A stretch of 64,000 bases of DNA from Xenopus tropicalis (GCF_000004195.4 NC_030683.2:86329410-86393409); one strand, 5' to 3'. Numbered from the stretch's first letter, positions 34,722-46,584 are shown. Notes: generated by a model not told the origin, from the sequence alone. A program made the numbers and translations.

Positions 34722-35859
34722 AGAGAGATTGACACCAGAAATTAAATGCTTTTTTACATCTATTGTAAAATTGTCTTTGCATGCTATTTATAATTTTGCC
34801 TTAAAAGTATTTGTCCGATGCTTGTACATTACCTATCTGATCCCCCATGTTCCTTTATGAGGGGGCAGCCATATTCGTGCAGCAGGAGTCTGTAAGCATC
34901 AGAAGCTATAACTGACAGGTTGAAAAGACAAGTCAAGTTGGCAAAACAGTTTGGTTTAGGAACTTCAAGTAACAATTAAAATTACCTATGACAGCAAAAG
35001 GGAAGGTGTTGAATCCCTTCATGTAGAAGTTACAAAGAAAATTATCATGGGTGTATGCCACAAACCTGGACGTATGGTGTTCATATCTACTTTAGGTGAA
35101 CATAACACCCAAAATGGGGAATACTTTTGTACTACTAGGAGATTTTGAGATCAGACCTAATAAGTAATGAATTGTTCTGTAAAAGACCTATATTTTCATA
35201 TAGACATGGTAAAATTGTGGAAAATTAAGTGGTAAAAAAAATGCCAAGAAAGTAGCTTGGTCAGGCACAGATCAATTCCTTGTGAACTTTGTTGGTCACT
35301 ATAATGAAATAATTAGGCCACAAAAGTAACTGCCATTCCAATCATAGTTCCATCATAATAACAATGTGGGGGTTATCAATTGCCTCAAATACCCATTTGT
35401 TTTGGCTTTAGTTGGCCATAGACATAGAAATATTTGAGTCAGATTAAATGAACAAAAACCAATGATCAGGACGTTTGCTCATGCCACAGTAGAAGAAAAA
35501 ATAAATTGTGAGGCTGGTAAGGGTAAGTAAAATAAAAAATCTGAAACCTATTTGGCATCTCATTTCACTGAGCACTGGCATAGGATTTCCCAGAGTTTAC
35601 AGATCAGTAAATGTAATAAATCTTTTTTGTAATTTGATTATGGTTGTAAAACATAGGCAGTCCGTTTGGAACATACTGTATGATGGATTAATTCACTGCC
35701 TGCTAACATAACTAAAGTTTTCACAAACAGTGAAACCAGTCCAAACAGACTGTCATTGCATGTTTAGTGCTCACCTCTAGAAGACTTTATCACTTATTTG
35801 GTTAAAACCCTCAACAGCTCTGCAATTTGATCTAATAATTAAAAAGGAAATGTGACCAA
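34722..35859. other. Intergenic, no gene seen
   Basis: After the possible TTAA-element left end at 34718 the DNA is unique-looking. Open frame 35508-35711 has no recognisable domain. Confidence 0.45.
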
Positions 35860-36060
35860 GATTACATTAGCATTTCCATTGTAGCCTTCTCATTTCTGTC
35901 TCCATTAATTAGCATGTGAGCTCAACAGGGTGTTTGAGGAAGGTTTCTCATTTCCATTAGCTTAGAAACCACTGGACTCCCTGCATTTTCAATTAGGAAC
36001 TGTGCACGATAATGGGAAAACAAATAAATGCTGAGCGTGCCATGCTACATTTTTATTAAG
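35860..36060. other. Candidate conserved non-coding stretch
   Basis: Repeat-free, rich in homeodomain-type words (CATTAGCATTTCC, CCATTAATTAGCATGTGAGC, CATTAGCTTAGAAACC). It looks like the deeply conserved enhancers found in gene deserts. This is inference from texture only. Confidence 0.3.
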
Positions 36061-36702
36061 CCATTTACAATTTCTGTTTTTTGCCACCATTAACAGAGTT
36101 GTATTATGCAGACTACAAAAGATGCATTGAATTATCATTTTGTACACATACATGTAGATGTAATGTAAAACTGCTAATATTCATAGGAAAAGATATTTAG
36201 TATGCGCAGATATATGATCCAATATGCTCCAAAATAGCAGTAATCCTATTTCCCATAAGTTACTGTGTAACCCTTTAACTGCAATAACAGCAAGAATACT
36301 GCCACATTTTAAACATTTTGTGCTCATGCACTTTAGTGGCAGTATATGGGGGGGACTTAACCTAGGAAAACTACAGGGGTTATGACCCATGTGTACCCTC
36401 ATTTGGGGAGCACTTGTGCCCCCTGGTCTGCTGCTCACCCCACTGATCTCTGAATGAAGAATCAGGCAGGTCTCTGTGCTCCAAAACAGACCACAGTGGA
36501 GGAAGTCCAAAACAATGTCCTATTGAGACTTTTTTTTTGCACTTTTAATATTAATATAAATTAGGATTTGTTTTTATTTTAGGAAAGAAAATATAATGGA
36601 TTTGGAAACATATATACAATTTACACAATAGCACAAAGCCATACTTTCAAAGCAATGTAGGGCTCATTTGTACATATGACTCTCTCTTAGCATTGAGAGT
36701 TA
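36061..36702. other. Intergenic, no gene seen
   Basis: Contains the first copy (about 36579-36607) of a TTTTAGGAAAGAAAATATAA stretch that recurs at 36808 because of a rearrangement (see the next entry). The minus frame 36181-36510 has no domain. Confidence 0.45.
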
Positions 36703-37002
36703 GTGATGGGCGAAATTATTCAGCAGACATGAATTTGTGGTGAATTTTCAAGTTTCGGCATTGGTGTATTGTTTCGCGAAATGGGCAACAAAATTAGCAG
36801 CGTAAAAATTTTAGGAAAAAAAATATAATGGATTTGGAGTTAGTGATGGGCGAAATTATTGAGCAAGCATGAATTTGTGGTGAATTTTCAAGTTTCGGAA
36901 TTGGCATATTGTTTCACAAAATGGGCAACAAAATTCCAAGCGTAAAAATTTGACGAAGAATTTTTTCTGCGAAGCGAAACGGGACAGATTCGCTCATCAC
37001 TA
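36703..37002 (-). mobile_element. Family A MITE with internal rearranged duplication
   Basis: TAGTGATGGGCGAAATTATT starts at 36703 and again at 36841. The first run breaks off at about 36807 in a copied flank segment (TTTTAGGAAAAAAAATATAATGGATTTGGA). The second run continues to a clean right end, GACAGATTCGCTCATCACTA at 37002. This is an element that was partly duplicated together with its left flank, with about 95 bp of flank lost in the copy. Confidence 0.75.
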
Positions 37003-38007
37003 TTTCTATTAAAATTCACATTCATTATTGTCAAAGCAAGAGTCACTACATCATACAATTTCATGACATACAGTATAATGAAAATGTCAGGCTTCCTACT
37101 TCATGTTAACATTTTCAGCAGGATAACTCTGTGCTTAAAGTAAGATCCATGGAAAGCCTTTTCGGAAGAGTAGTGGAGAAAAGCTGTTTTAGTAGCAATG
37201 AGAAGATCAAGTTAAACTTAATAGCCTTTGTTTTGAAATGAGATATTGGACAGGCATGTGCCCATATCCTTTTGGCTATATATGTATAATGTGCTGAGTG
37301 CAACTACAGAGAAACCTGTTACTATCCTTTTGCTGAGCTGATACATACAGTATACCATATGGCACATACTTCAGCACTGCCTTCCTATTGACCTGTATAG
37401 CTCAGCAATAGAATTTATAGAAGGGTAATGGATAAGTGACAAAAATTGATGCTACTGTACATTATACTTCTGTGTACCCCCAGTAAAGTGTAAAATATAG
37501 AATATATAGCACAGGAAATATAGTTCAGTAAATCAAAATGGATGGTTCTGCAACAACTAAAACTTGCCTACACAGTGGTTGGATTTGTATTGTTTCTAAA
37601 AATGAGCATTGTTATCTTGACAATTCATTTATCTTGTCGATAATCTGATGCTAAAACTTCTTGTATCTTTTGAATCTGTCAAGTAAAGTCATTCTTCTAA
37701 GGAACAAATGTGCACACAATAAGGCAAAACACTGCAAGATTTCTCTCACATTTCATTTTCTTCCTATTGATTTTGCAGCGTTACAATAACAACATCAAAT
37801 TGCTTCAGTTAGAAAGGTTTGGAGAAGATGACAACTGTAGGTTTTACTGTCATAACATATATTTTAAATGAATCTAAAAAACACAATTAAAATACCCTGT
37901 TTTGTACAAAAAATGAAAATATAATGATTTCTAAATTATATCTTGTTTCCTTCAAATGGACAGTGGTTCCTTTGCATCAAACACATTTATATTTTGGATC
38001 TCAAAAG
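37003..38007. other. Intergenic, no gene seen
   Basis: Unique-looking AT-rich DNA. No gene signal. Confidence 0.5.
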
Positions 38008-38015
38008 CCCATTAA

Positions 38016-38235
38016 TAGTGACGAGTGAATCTGTCCTGTTTGGCTAAATGGCAAACTATTTGCAAAATGCGGCTACTGCCAACTTTTTTTAACATGTTTT
38101 TTCTACATTATATTTCTACATCAATTTTTATTCAGCCAATTTTTGCAGCACGTTCATGAAAAAAAAAAAACACCAATGGCAAAATGTTGAAATTCACAGT
38201 GAATCCATGCTTGGTGAAAAATTTGCTTATCACTA
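38016..38235 (+). mobile_element. hAT-like MITE family A, host of a second copy
   Basis: TAGTGACGAGTGAATCTGTCC to ATTTGCTTATCACTA, more diverged than its neighbour. Its last bases plus one flanking base (ATCACTAC) were duplicated by the insertion of the copy at 38237. Confidence 0.8.
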
Positions 38236-38236
38236 C

Positions 38237-38510
38237 TAGTGATGAGCGAATCTATCCCATTTTGCTTCAGCACTTCAATCACTTCAAATTCATGAAATGA
38301 CAAGAAAATTTGCAAAACGGTGAAAAATCTGCGAAGCGCTTTTGTCACACGATTTTTTTTGTCGCCCGCATCATTTTTTTTATGTGACCAAGCCCAAGTT
38401 GATGCAACCGTGCCAAGTTTTCATGGAAGATTAGCAAAACAATTGGCCAATGGCGAAATGTAGAAATTCGCTCGAAATCCATGCCTGGTGCAAAAATTTG
38501 CTCATCACTA
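38237..38510 (+). mobile_element. Family A MITE inserted in the end of another copy
   Basis: TAGTGATGAGCGAATCTATCC to AAAAATTTGCTCATCACTA, flanked by a perfect 8-bp duplication ATCACTAC (38229-38236, 38511-38518). The target is the terminus of the neighbouring family A copy, which fixes the order of events. Confidence 0.92.
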
Positions 38511-38518
38511 ATCACTAC

Positions 38519-38960
38519 TATTCAAGTGTTTCATCTTACCATGAAACACTTTACCAAATATTAGTTGGATTACTTCTACTGACTTACAAGGTCCAGAGAA
38601 GCTCTCAGATGGTTCTTTTTACTTATTTTTTGTGGGTTGACATAGAAAGGTTACAGTCATGTTAATATTCACATCTGGTGCCTCCTCTTTCCTTCAGCTC
38701 AGGAGAGAAGGTACAACATTATTTTACCTTTCCCTTAATCGTTTTTAATAGTTCAGTGTCTACTGTATTATGTTAGCTCAATATTAGAAAATAGTCTAAC
38801 ATTGTCAACTAATAACTTATAAGTAATAACTGCCTCATTGGGTCTGTACTGGAACTATTTGCTATTGGTTCCATTTTCAATACTTTTAATACTTTTTGTT
38901 TCCAAAAATACTATTGGGCCTTAGTCGAGGTCTTATGGGCCAGGAGGAAGTACTAAAATA
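38519..38960. other. Intergenic, no gene seen
   Basis: Unique-looking. No gene signal. Confidence 0.5.
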
Positions 38961-39415
38961 TTTAGAGGCAGATTTACTAAGACTCAAATATTTATAACTA
39001 TTTTTTTGAAACTACGAATAAACTCATTTCCACAAATGCTAGACATTTATCAAAAATCTGAACTGAAAAATCACTTGCTGGGAAAAAGTTGCGAAAACTG
39101 CAACTTTTTTGACATGCCGCTTGATGACCGTTACTTTATGATGACCGTTATTCGCATAAAATCCAGTGTCAAAAATCCTAAAACCTCTAAGACAAAAATT
39201 CTAAGCAAAGAAATATCGTCCAATAGTCAAAGGGCATATCTGCTATTGACTTCTATGTGATGTCGACAGGTTTTTAGCTGGGGTATTTTCGGATTTGGAA
39301 TAATCTCAGTTTTGTCGCATAATAAATCTTGGGAAAGTTGCAACTTTTTTTCAGGAAAAATTAGAGAGCTGAATCGTAAAAAAAAATGAACATTAGTAAA
39401 TGCCTTTGTTTAACC
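38961..39415. repeat. Repeat E (ends near GCAGATTTACTAAGA)
   Basis: Begins GGCAGATTTACTAAGACTC, then ATTTCCACAAATGCTAGACATTTATC and AAAATCTGAACTGAAAAATC, and ends ACATTAGTAAATGCC. The ends are roughly inverted (TTTACTAA against TTAGTAAA). Scraps of the same family lie at 7620 and 54598. The open frame 39006-39260 is a shadow. Confidence 0.55.
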
Positions 39416-40271
39416 ACAGATTATTTGCCGCAAATTAATTTAATAGGTTTTATTGACTTTAAACGTATTATAAAAATCAGGACTGTGTAAAATAAGGAGC
39501 CATGGTAATACAAGCATGCCTTTAGGGGTCAAAATATGGCAGAGATATTTCTTTTTAATGTGTTTTCATTCATTGACAATACCAGACTTGAAAGCATTGA
39601 AGCCATACTAGATATTTTTAAATGTGTTGATTTGGAAGTATTTTCCTGTGTTGCAAATGTGACTATACTTAGAAATATTGATATGATGTAAATGTATGAT
39701 GTAAATAATATTACCTGTTGGGACTTTTATAATGACAAATGTATGTCTGTGCATCTTTTAAAATCAATTCACTTTCCATTACAGCAAAGCTCTCATCCTA
39801 GCAAAAGGTTATTTTAAGTGCTAGACAGTCCATAATTCATGTGACAACACATAAAACAACTACTTAAACAGATACAGGCTTGGCTGATTAATTAAAGCTG
39901 ACAGGCTAACTATGCACTAGTTTGCTATGGAGGGATCGGTTTGTCATCCATCAAGTCCCTAAAACTAGCCTTTTCCCCTCTTCAGGACATGAAATGGTAC
40001 TCTTGCAATGGATATGTCACATTGATGAAAATGGTACTGCAATTAATGGCTTTTTTCATTAGACAGATTGTTTAAGCTGTCACTCATTAAATGCTCTTGC
40101 CTATCACTGCAGGGTACAAAGTGCATTTTTAGGCTGACTAAGATGTAAGTGTTTGTTTTCCCATCAGTAGTTAAAATGGTAGTCACCAAACTCATAAAGG
40201 GACTTTTAACATAGTGCAGTGTGCAAAGTTACGTTTGGATGCAATCAACATTTTTTTTAATCCCACACATA
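39416..40271. other. Intergenic, conserved-looking part
   Basis: No gene. About 39890-40150 is repeat-free with homeodomain-type words (GATTAATTAAAGCTGACAGG, CAATTAATGGCTTTTTTC, CATTAGACAGATTGTTTAAG, TCACTCATTAAATGC). This is the best candidate in the window for a conserved non-coding element, by texture only. Confidence 0.35.
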
Positions 40272-40279
40272 CCCAGAAG

Positions 40280-40465
40280 TAGTGATGAATGAATTTTTCA
40301 CCAGGCATGGATTTCTTTTTTTTGAGCTGAAAATTCACGGTCATGTAAAAAAAGTCGCAGTTCTTTCAAAAAAATGTTTCATGAATTCTTCACCATTTCA
40401 TAAATTTTTCCGAAGTTTTGCAAATTTTTCGGCGAAGCAAAATGGAACAAGTTCACTCATCACTA
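40280..40465 (-). mobile_element. hAT-like MITE family A copy
   Basis: TAGTGATGAATGAATTTTTC to ACAAGTTCACTCATCACTA. Flanks CCCAGAAG and CTCAGTAG match at six of eight. The open frame 40282-40473 lies on it and is a shadow. Confidence 0.8.
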
Positions 40466-40473
40466 CTCAGTAG

Positions 40474-42147
40474 TACAGATTGCATCACTTCCAGCTTGCC
40501 AATGTGTGTAGTATCAAAACAGACACTAGAATGTGATTCACCTGGCGCAAGTCTGTAGCAGCTGTTAAAGCAGCTTGCTGTGGGAACCCTGAAATGAATG
40601 CCAGGGTTCTGAGTACCAATAGGAGCACTTACACACTATCCATCAGAGCAGACTGGGTAGGCGGCGCACTGGGCTCAGCACAAGTATCAGAAGTACAAAG
40701 AGTGTGTAAAGATGCAAGTACTTTCAATGAATATCGTCATAACAGCACTACTTTGCATCCACTTACACTGCACTTGCAGTCATAAATTAGGCTTATATTG
40801 CCATGGGAAAATATATATAATGAACTGTTGACTAAGAGCTCAGTCCTTTGATTATGCACTAAAATCTATGAAAACCCTCAAATAAGAACATTGATTCTAC
40901 TTTTTCAAAAATCTAATGAAGTAGTTGAAACCTTAATGCTAAGATCTTCTTTTCTATTTTTACTTAGGTCCCCATGTAACCCAGCAAGGCATTAGCCTCT
41001 TGCCTATACATATATATAGACCATCATATAAAACTGCACTCACAAGTCTTTTAAAGTGACAAACACATGATAATCTACTGAACTGATGTTTTGGTTAAAC
41101 TTTTCACTCTAAAATGTTATATTATGATCAATAGTGTTTTGATTGTTACATCCTGGGTATTACCATTATCAGACAAAACCAAAAAATAAGTTTAACTAGC
41201 AGTTGGAAGCCTTGATCTGTTTAGAGTTTTATTTAATTTGAATAAACGTACATTTTACTAAACTTGAATGGTTGCTTATTCAAACCATGAAAAAAACTAG
41301 AATGCGTCAAATTCGATATTCTTCTTCTCATTTTTAGTGAGTCTACAAAATCAAAAAACATAAATATTGAACATTTGAGCTTTGGATACCATAATTCAAA
41401 TTTAGGATTCTAACACTGATTAATCGACCCATTATTCCTGAGTCCTGTGTTCCAGTATGACCTGGGCACTCTGCAAGTAGTTTTTTATGTTTTCTCCATA
41501 TATTTTTGGGTTTCCAACTGTACTCCAAAACAAGTTGGAAGCTTAAATGGCTCCTGGTGGAACTTGCTCTACTGTAAATGTTAAGCATGTAAGTTCTAGT
41601 TGGTCAAGGACTAATGTGTTGGAACTATATATTGTAAACTAATGGTTATAATTAAATCTTCTATTGCTGCAAAACCCAAACTGAAGTGAAATGTGATTCT
41701 TATTAGCAGGAAATGTAACTGGCCTTAGGTTATTCAGCACATGCTGAGTTTAACTGAGCATTTTACTGACTGGGTATTTACATCCTGCTTTTCGCTCTAA
41801 AGGCATTATTTAGTTTCTGCTAGCTCAAAGGTTTCATCGGTCATTCCCAGGACAAGTGAAGGGTAAGAGATCCATCTTCGTATTATTTTTTCCTTTTAAG
41901 AGGCTATGGAGGAAGATAGGTTAGAGAAATACTACAATATATTACAAATCCTTTACAAATTTCCTTATTTTAAATTGAATGAGACAGTGATTCAAGGTGA
42001 AATGCTACAGTATGTATGGCCTGTGAAGTGCAGCAATTTCTTATGTAGCAGCATGAGTAGGGTGAAGTAAAACTAACTATGGATATTTTATTCACATTTT
42101 CTTCTGCATTATTGTTGGCAAATGCACATTAGATAGCCTAGATAGCC
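40474..42147. other. Intergenic, no gene seen
   Basis: Unique-looking DNA. The frames 40594-40785 and 41343-41588 have no domain. Confidence 0.5.
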
Positions 42148-42151
42148 TTAA

Positions 42152-45100
42152 AGGAGACATTTCATATCACCTTCATATTCAGTTATATGATTCATCTTTC
42201 TTCAATCTATGTAATCTTGCAGAAAAAAAACGATTTGAATGCATTTTACCTGCTAAAATCGTTTTTATATCAGAGCTGCAGAGAGATCTTCACTCCTCTG
42301 AAGCTAAACTGAAATGAGAGATGGGAGTGTCTCTTCATTCTCCCACAGGAAATGGTCACAGCACTGACTGACAGGCTGAACTCTGCTGTAGCAGGGAAAA
42401 CCCCTCCCACCTCCCTGCCTGTGTATCTGTTACCAGTCTGCACATAACTGTCCTGTGCTGCTGCCTGATCTTTACAAGTTGCAGGGAGTTGTTGCAGGAG
42501 AAAATACCAAAAAACGGCCAGTTTAGGTGTCAAAGTACAAGTTGCAGGGAGTTGTTGCAGGAGAAAATACCAAAAAACGGCCAGTTTAGGTGTCAAAGTA
42601 CAAGTTGCAGGGAGTTGTTGCAGGAGAAAATACCAAAAAACGGCCAGTTTAGGTGTCAAAGTACAAGGTGCAGGGAGTTGTTGCAGGAGAAAATACAAAA
42701 AAAAACCCAGTTTAGGTGTCAAAGTACAAGTTGCAGGGAGTTGTTGCAGGAGAAAATACAAAAAAAAACCCCAGTTTAGGTGTCAAAGTACAAGTTGCAG
42801 GGAGTTGTTGCAGGAGAAAATACAAAAAAAACCCAGTTTAGGTATCAAAGTACAAGTTGCAGGGAGTTGTTGCAGGACAAAATACCAAAAAACAGCCAGT
42901 TTAGGTGTCAAAGTACAAGTTGCAGGGAGTTGTTGCAGGGGAAAATACCAAAAAACAGCCAGTTTAGGTGTCAAAGTACAAGTTGCAGGCAGTTGTTGCA
43001 GGGGAAAATACCAAAAAACGGCCAGTTTAGGTATCAAAGTACAAGTTGCAGGGAGTTGTTGCAGGAGAAAATACCAAAAAACAGCCAGTTTAGGTGTCAA
43101 AGTACAAGTTGCAGGGAGTTGTTGCAGGGGAAAATACCAAAAAACAGCCAGTTTAGGTGTCAAAGTACAAGTTGCAGGGAGTTGTTGCAGGGGAAAATAC
43201 CAAAAAACAGCCAGTTTAGGTGTCAAAGTACAAGTTGCAGGGAGTTGTTGCAGGAGAAAATACCAAAAAACGGCCAGTTTAGGTGTCAAAGTACAAGTTG
43301 CAGGGAGTTGTTGCAGGAGAAAATACCAAAAAACAGCCAGTTTAGGTGTCAAAGTACAAGTTGCAGGGAGTTGTTGCAGGGGAAAATACCAAAAAACGGC
43401 CAGTTTAGGTGTCAAAGTACAAGTTGCAGGGAGTTGTTGCAGGGGAAAATACCAAAAAACGGCCAGTTTAGGTATCAAAGTACAAGTTGCAGGGAGTTGT
43501 TGCAGGAGAAAATACCAAAAAACGGCCAGTTTAGGTGTCAAAGTACAAGTTGCAGGGAGTTGTTGCAGGAGAAAATACCAAAAAACGGCCAGTTTAGGTG
43601 TCAAAGTACAAGTTGCAGGGAGTTGTTGCAGGAGAAAATACAAAAAAAACCCAGTTTAGGTGTCAAAGTACAAGTTGCAGGGAGTTGTTGCAGGAGAAAA
43701 TACAAAAAAAACCCAGTTTAGGTATCAAAGTACAAGTTGCAGGGAGTTGTTGCAGGGGAAAATACCAAAAAAAACCAGTTTAGGTATCAAAGTACAAGTT
43801 GCAGGGAGTTGTTGCAGGAGAAAATACAAAAAAAACCCAGTTTAGGTATCAACGTACAAGTTGCAGGGAGTTGTTGCAGGAGAAAATACAAAAAAACCCA
43901 GTTTAGGTATCAAAGTACAAGTTGCAGGGAGTTGTTGCAGGGGAAAATACCAAAAAAAACCCAGTTTAGGTGTCAAAGTACAAGTTGCAGGGAGTTGTTG
44001 CAGGAGAAAATACAAAAAAAACCCCAGTTTAGGTGTCAAAGTACAAGTTGCAGGGAGTTGTTGCAGGAGAAAATACAAAAAAAAACCAGTTTAGGTGTCA
44101 AAGTACAAGTTGCAGGGAGTTGTTGCAGGAGAAAATACAAAAAAAACCCCAGTTTAGGTATCAAAGTACAAGTTGCAGGGAGTTGTTGCAGGGGAAAATA
44201 CCAAAAAACCCAGTTTAGGTATCAAAGTACAAGTTGCAGGGAGTTGTTGCAGGAGAAAATACAAAAAAAAACCCAGTTTAGGTATCAAAGTACAAGTTGC
44301 AGGGAGTTGTTGCAGGAGAAAATACAAAAAAAAACCCAGTTTAGGTATCAAAGTACAAGTTGCAGGGAGTTGTTGCAGGAGAAAATACAAAAAAAACCCA
44401 GTTTAGGTGTCAAAGTACAAGTTGCAGGGAGTTGTTGCAGGGGAAAATACCAAAAAAAACCAGCTTAGGTATCAAAGTACAAGTTGCAGGGAGTTGTTGC
44501 AGGGGAAAATACAAAAAAAACCCAGTTTAGGTATCAAAGTACAAGTTGCAGGGAGTTGTTGCAGGAGAAAATACAAAAAAAACCCAGTTTAGGTATCAAA
44601 GTACAAGTTGCAGGGAGTTGTTGCAGGGGAAAATACCAAAAAATTTAGGTATCAAAGTACAAGTTGCAGGGAGTTGTTGCAGGAGAAAATACAAAAAAAA
44701 AACCCAGTTTAGGTATCAAAGTACAAGTTGCAGGGAGTTGTTGCAGGAGAAAATACAAAAAAAACCCAGTTTAGGTGTCAAAGTACAAGTTGCAGGGAGT
44801 TGTTGCAGGGGAAAATACCAAAAAACCCAGTTTAGGTATCAAAGTACAAGTTGCAGGGAGTTGTTGCAGGGGAAAATACCAAAAAAACCCAGTTTAGGTA
44901 TCAAAGTACAAGTTGCAGGGAGTTGTTGCAGGAGAAAATACAAAAAAAAAACAGTTTAGGTGTCAAAGTACAAGTTGCAGGGAGTTGTTGCAGGAGAAAA
45001 TACAAAAAAAACCCAGTTTAGGTATCAAAGTACAAGTTGCAGGGAGTTGTTGCAGGGGAAAATACAAAAAAAAAAACAGTTTAGGTGTCAAAGTACAAGT

Positions 45101-45625
45101 TGCAGGGAATTGCATGTAAAAACAAACACATTTCTTTTCATTAGGTACAGTCTATAGAATAGACTCCTTTAGTATGAAAAACGTTTTTTTTGGCAAAATA
45201 TTATTTTTCAATAAAGAGATTTAAGAGGCTTACTTACAAGGATCGAGTCACAGACGCTGCCAGCCAAGTGAACAGCTTTTCAGGAGGGCTGGGTGGGGCC
45301 GGGAGCAGAACAAGAGAGAAGGACCCCAGCGTGACTGACGTGGGCGGGGAAATGACATCACCAAAGTCCCCGCCCACATCTCACGCCCACTCCTCTCTCA
45401 TTGGCTGCAGCGTGTCTATGGGAAAGAAGCTAGGGCCGGCGTCCCGAGCTGAAGATAGAGACTTGCTTCTGGCAGGAAGCCCTGTGGATGGGAGGGGCTG
45501 CAGTGTTTCAGCAGGGATTTAACAGCCTTCTTGAAGAGTAAGTAGAAAATAAACTTTATTGTATTCAATTTTTCTGTGTTAGCTGCTTTTTAAAATAAAG
45601 TGAAAATTTATTGTATATGTCTCCT
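42152..45625. mobile_element. TTAA element carrying a large minisatellite
   Basis: 3474 bp between TTAA (42148-42151) and TTAA (45626-45629). The ends AGGAGACAT and ATGTCTCCT are perfect inverted repeats. The left arm (42152-42474) and right arm (45111-45625) are single-copy element sequence. The middle is a tandem array. The right arm holds a GC-box palindrome (GTGGGCGGGGA at 45340-45350, TCCCCGCCCAC at 45367-45377) and a CCAAT-type CATTGGC. No transposase frame. Open frames in the arms (45190-45522, 42270-42761) lack domains. Confidence 0.85.
42475..45110. repeat. Minisatellite, about 42 copies of a 61-64 bp unit
   Basis: Each unit starts GTTGCAGGGAGTTGTTGCAGG, continues RGAAAATAC, then a variable A-run, then CCAGTTTAGGTRTCAAAGTACAA. 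From 42859 to 43615 the period is exactly 63 bp and the A-run is CCAAAAAACRGCCAG. Before and after that, the ACCCAG form with A-runs of 6 to 11 dominates and the period drifts between 61 and 64. Variants GG/GA after TTGCAG and GTGTC/GTATC mix in blocks. Because 63 is a multiple of three, frames up to 313 codons on plus and 286 on minus stay open. They are artefacts. Confidence 0.95.
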
Positions 45626-45692
45626 TTAATATCCTACAGTAGAGATGGAAGGTGCCATAAGTCATTAAAGTTACTCTTGGCTGTTGAGCAAC

Positions 45693-46470
45693 ATAGTTAC
45701 ATAGTACATAGTTACATAGGGTTGAAAAAAGACCAGAGTCCATCAAGTTCAACCCATCCAAGTAAACCCAGCACACACAACCCACATCTACCAATCTATA
45801 CACTCACATACATAAACTATATATACAACCACTAATACTAACTGTAGATATTAGTATCACAATAGCCTTGGATATTCTACTTGTTCAAGAACTCATCCAG
45901 GCCCCTCTTAAAGGCATTAACAGAATCTGCCATTACCACATCTCTAGGAAGGGCATTCCCCAACCTCACTGCCCTCACCGTGAAAAACCACCTACGCTGC
46001 TTCAAATGGAAGCTCCGCTCCTCTAATCTAAAGGGGTGGCCTCTGGTGCGTTGATTGTTTTTATGGGAAAAAAGAACATCCCCTATCTGCCTATAATCCC
46101 CTCTAGTGTACTTGTACAGAGTAATCATGTCCCCTCGCAAGTTGCAGTCTCTGCACTCTCTCCAGCTCATTAATATCCTTCTTAAGGACTGGAGCCCAAA
46201 ACTGCACTGCATACTCAAGGTGAGGCCTTACCAGGGACCTATAAAGGGGCAAAATTATGTTTTCATCCCTTGAGTCAATGCCCTTTTTTATACAAGACAG
46301 CACTTAATTTGCTTTAGTAGCCACAGAATGACACTGCCTGGAATTAGACAACTTGTTATCTACAAAAACCCCTAGATCCTTCTCCATTAAGAAAACCCCC
46401 AACACACTATCATTCAGTAGATAGTTTGTGTTTATATTATTTCTACCAAAATGCAAAATGCATAATTTTG
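45693..46470 (-). pseudogene. CR1 LINE ORF2 C-terminal remnant
   Basis: On the minus strand from 46470: a LHFGRNN segment, SVLGVFLMEKDLGVFVDN, QCHSVATKAN then a stop, KKGIDSRDENIILPLYRSLV, RPHLEYAVQFWAP, ELERVQR, a frameshift near 46140, LRGDMITLYKYTRGDYRQ, RTRGHPF, RRWFFTVRAVRL, NALPRDVV, and KRGLDEFLNK stop at 45877. The 3' UTR then runs to TATGTAAC-type octamers at 45693. These are the reverse transcriptase C-terminal and 3' tail features of CR1. Broken by one stop and one frameshift, so inactive. Confidence 0.9.
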
Positions 46471-46545
46471 CAAATAGTAAAATATTTAATCAGCCAGCTT
46501 AGTCAATATGGAGGGGAGCTATTTTGGAAGTGAAAATGAAGCTTT

Positions 46546-46584
46546 GTATGTATGTATGTATGTATGTATGTATGTATGTATGTA
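46546..46584. repeat. (TATG)n microsatellite
   Basis: About nine uninterrupted TATG units. Confidence 0.9.

Noticed and set aside
42780..43721. A 313-codon open frame with a Cys-containing repeating peptide, plus a 286-codon frame on the other strand
   Set aside because: Both strands and several frames are open at once because the 63-bp unit has no stop in those frames and is a multiple of three. The frames break wherever the A-run changes length, as expected without selection for protein.
42475..45110. Regularly spaced repeats resembling a CRISPR array
   Set aside because: There are no unique spacers: the whole 63-bp period repeats. The setting is a vertebrate genome without cas genes.
45190..45522. 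110-codon frame in the right arm of the minisatellite element
   Set aside because: Lies in MITE sequence, has no recognisable domain, and the GC-rich palindrome explains its openness.
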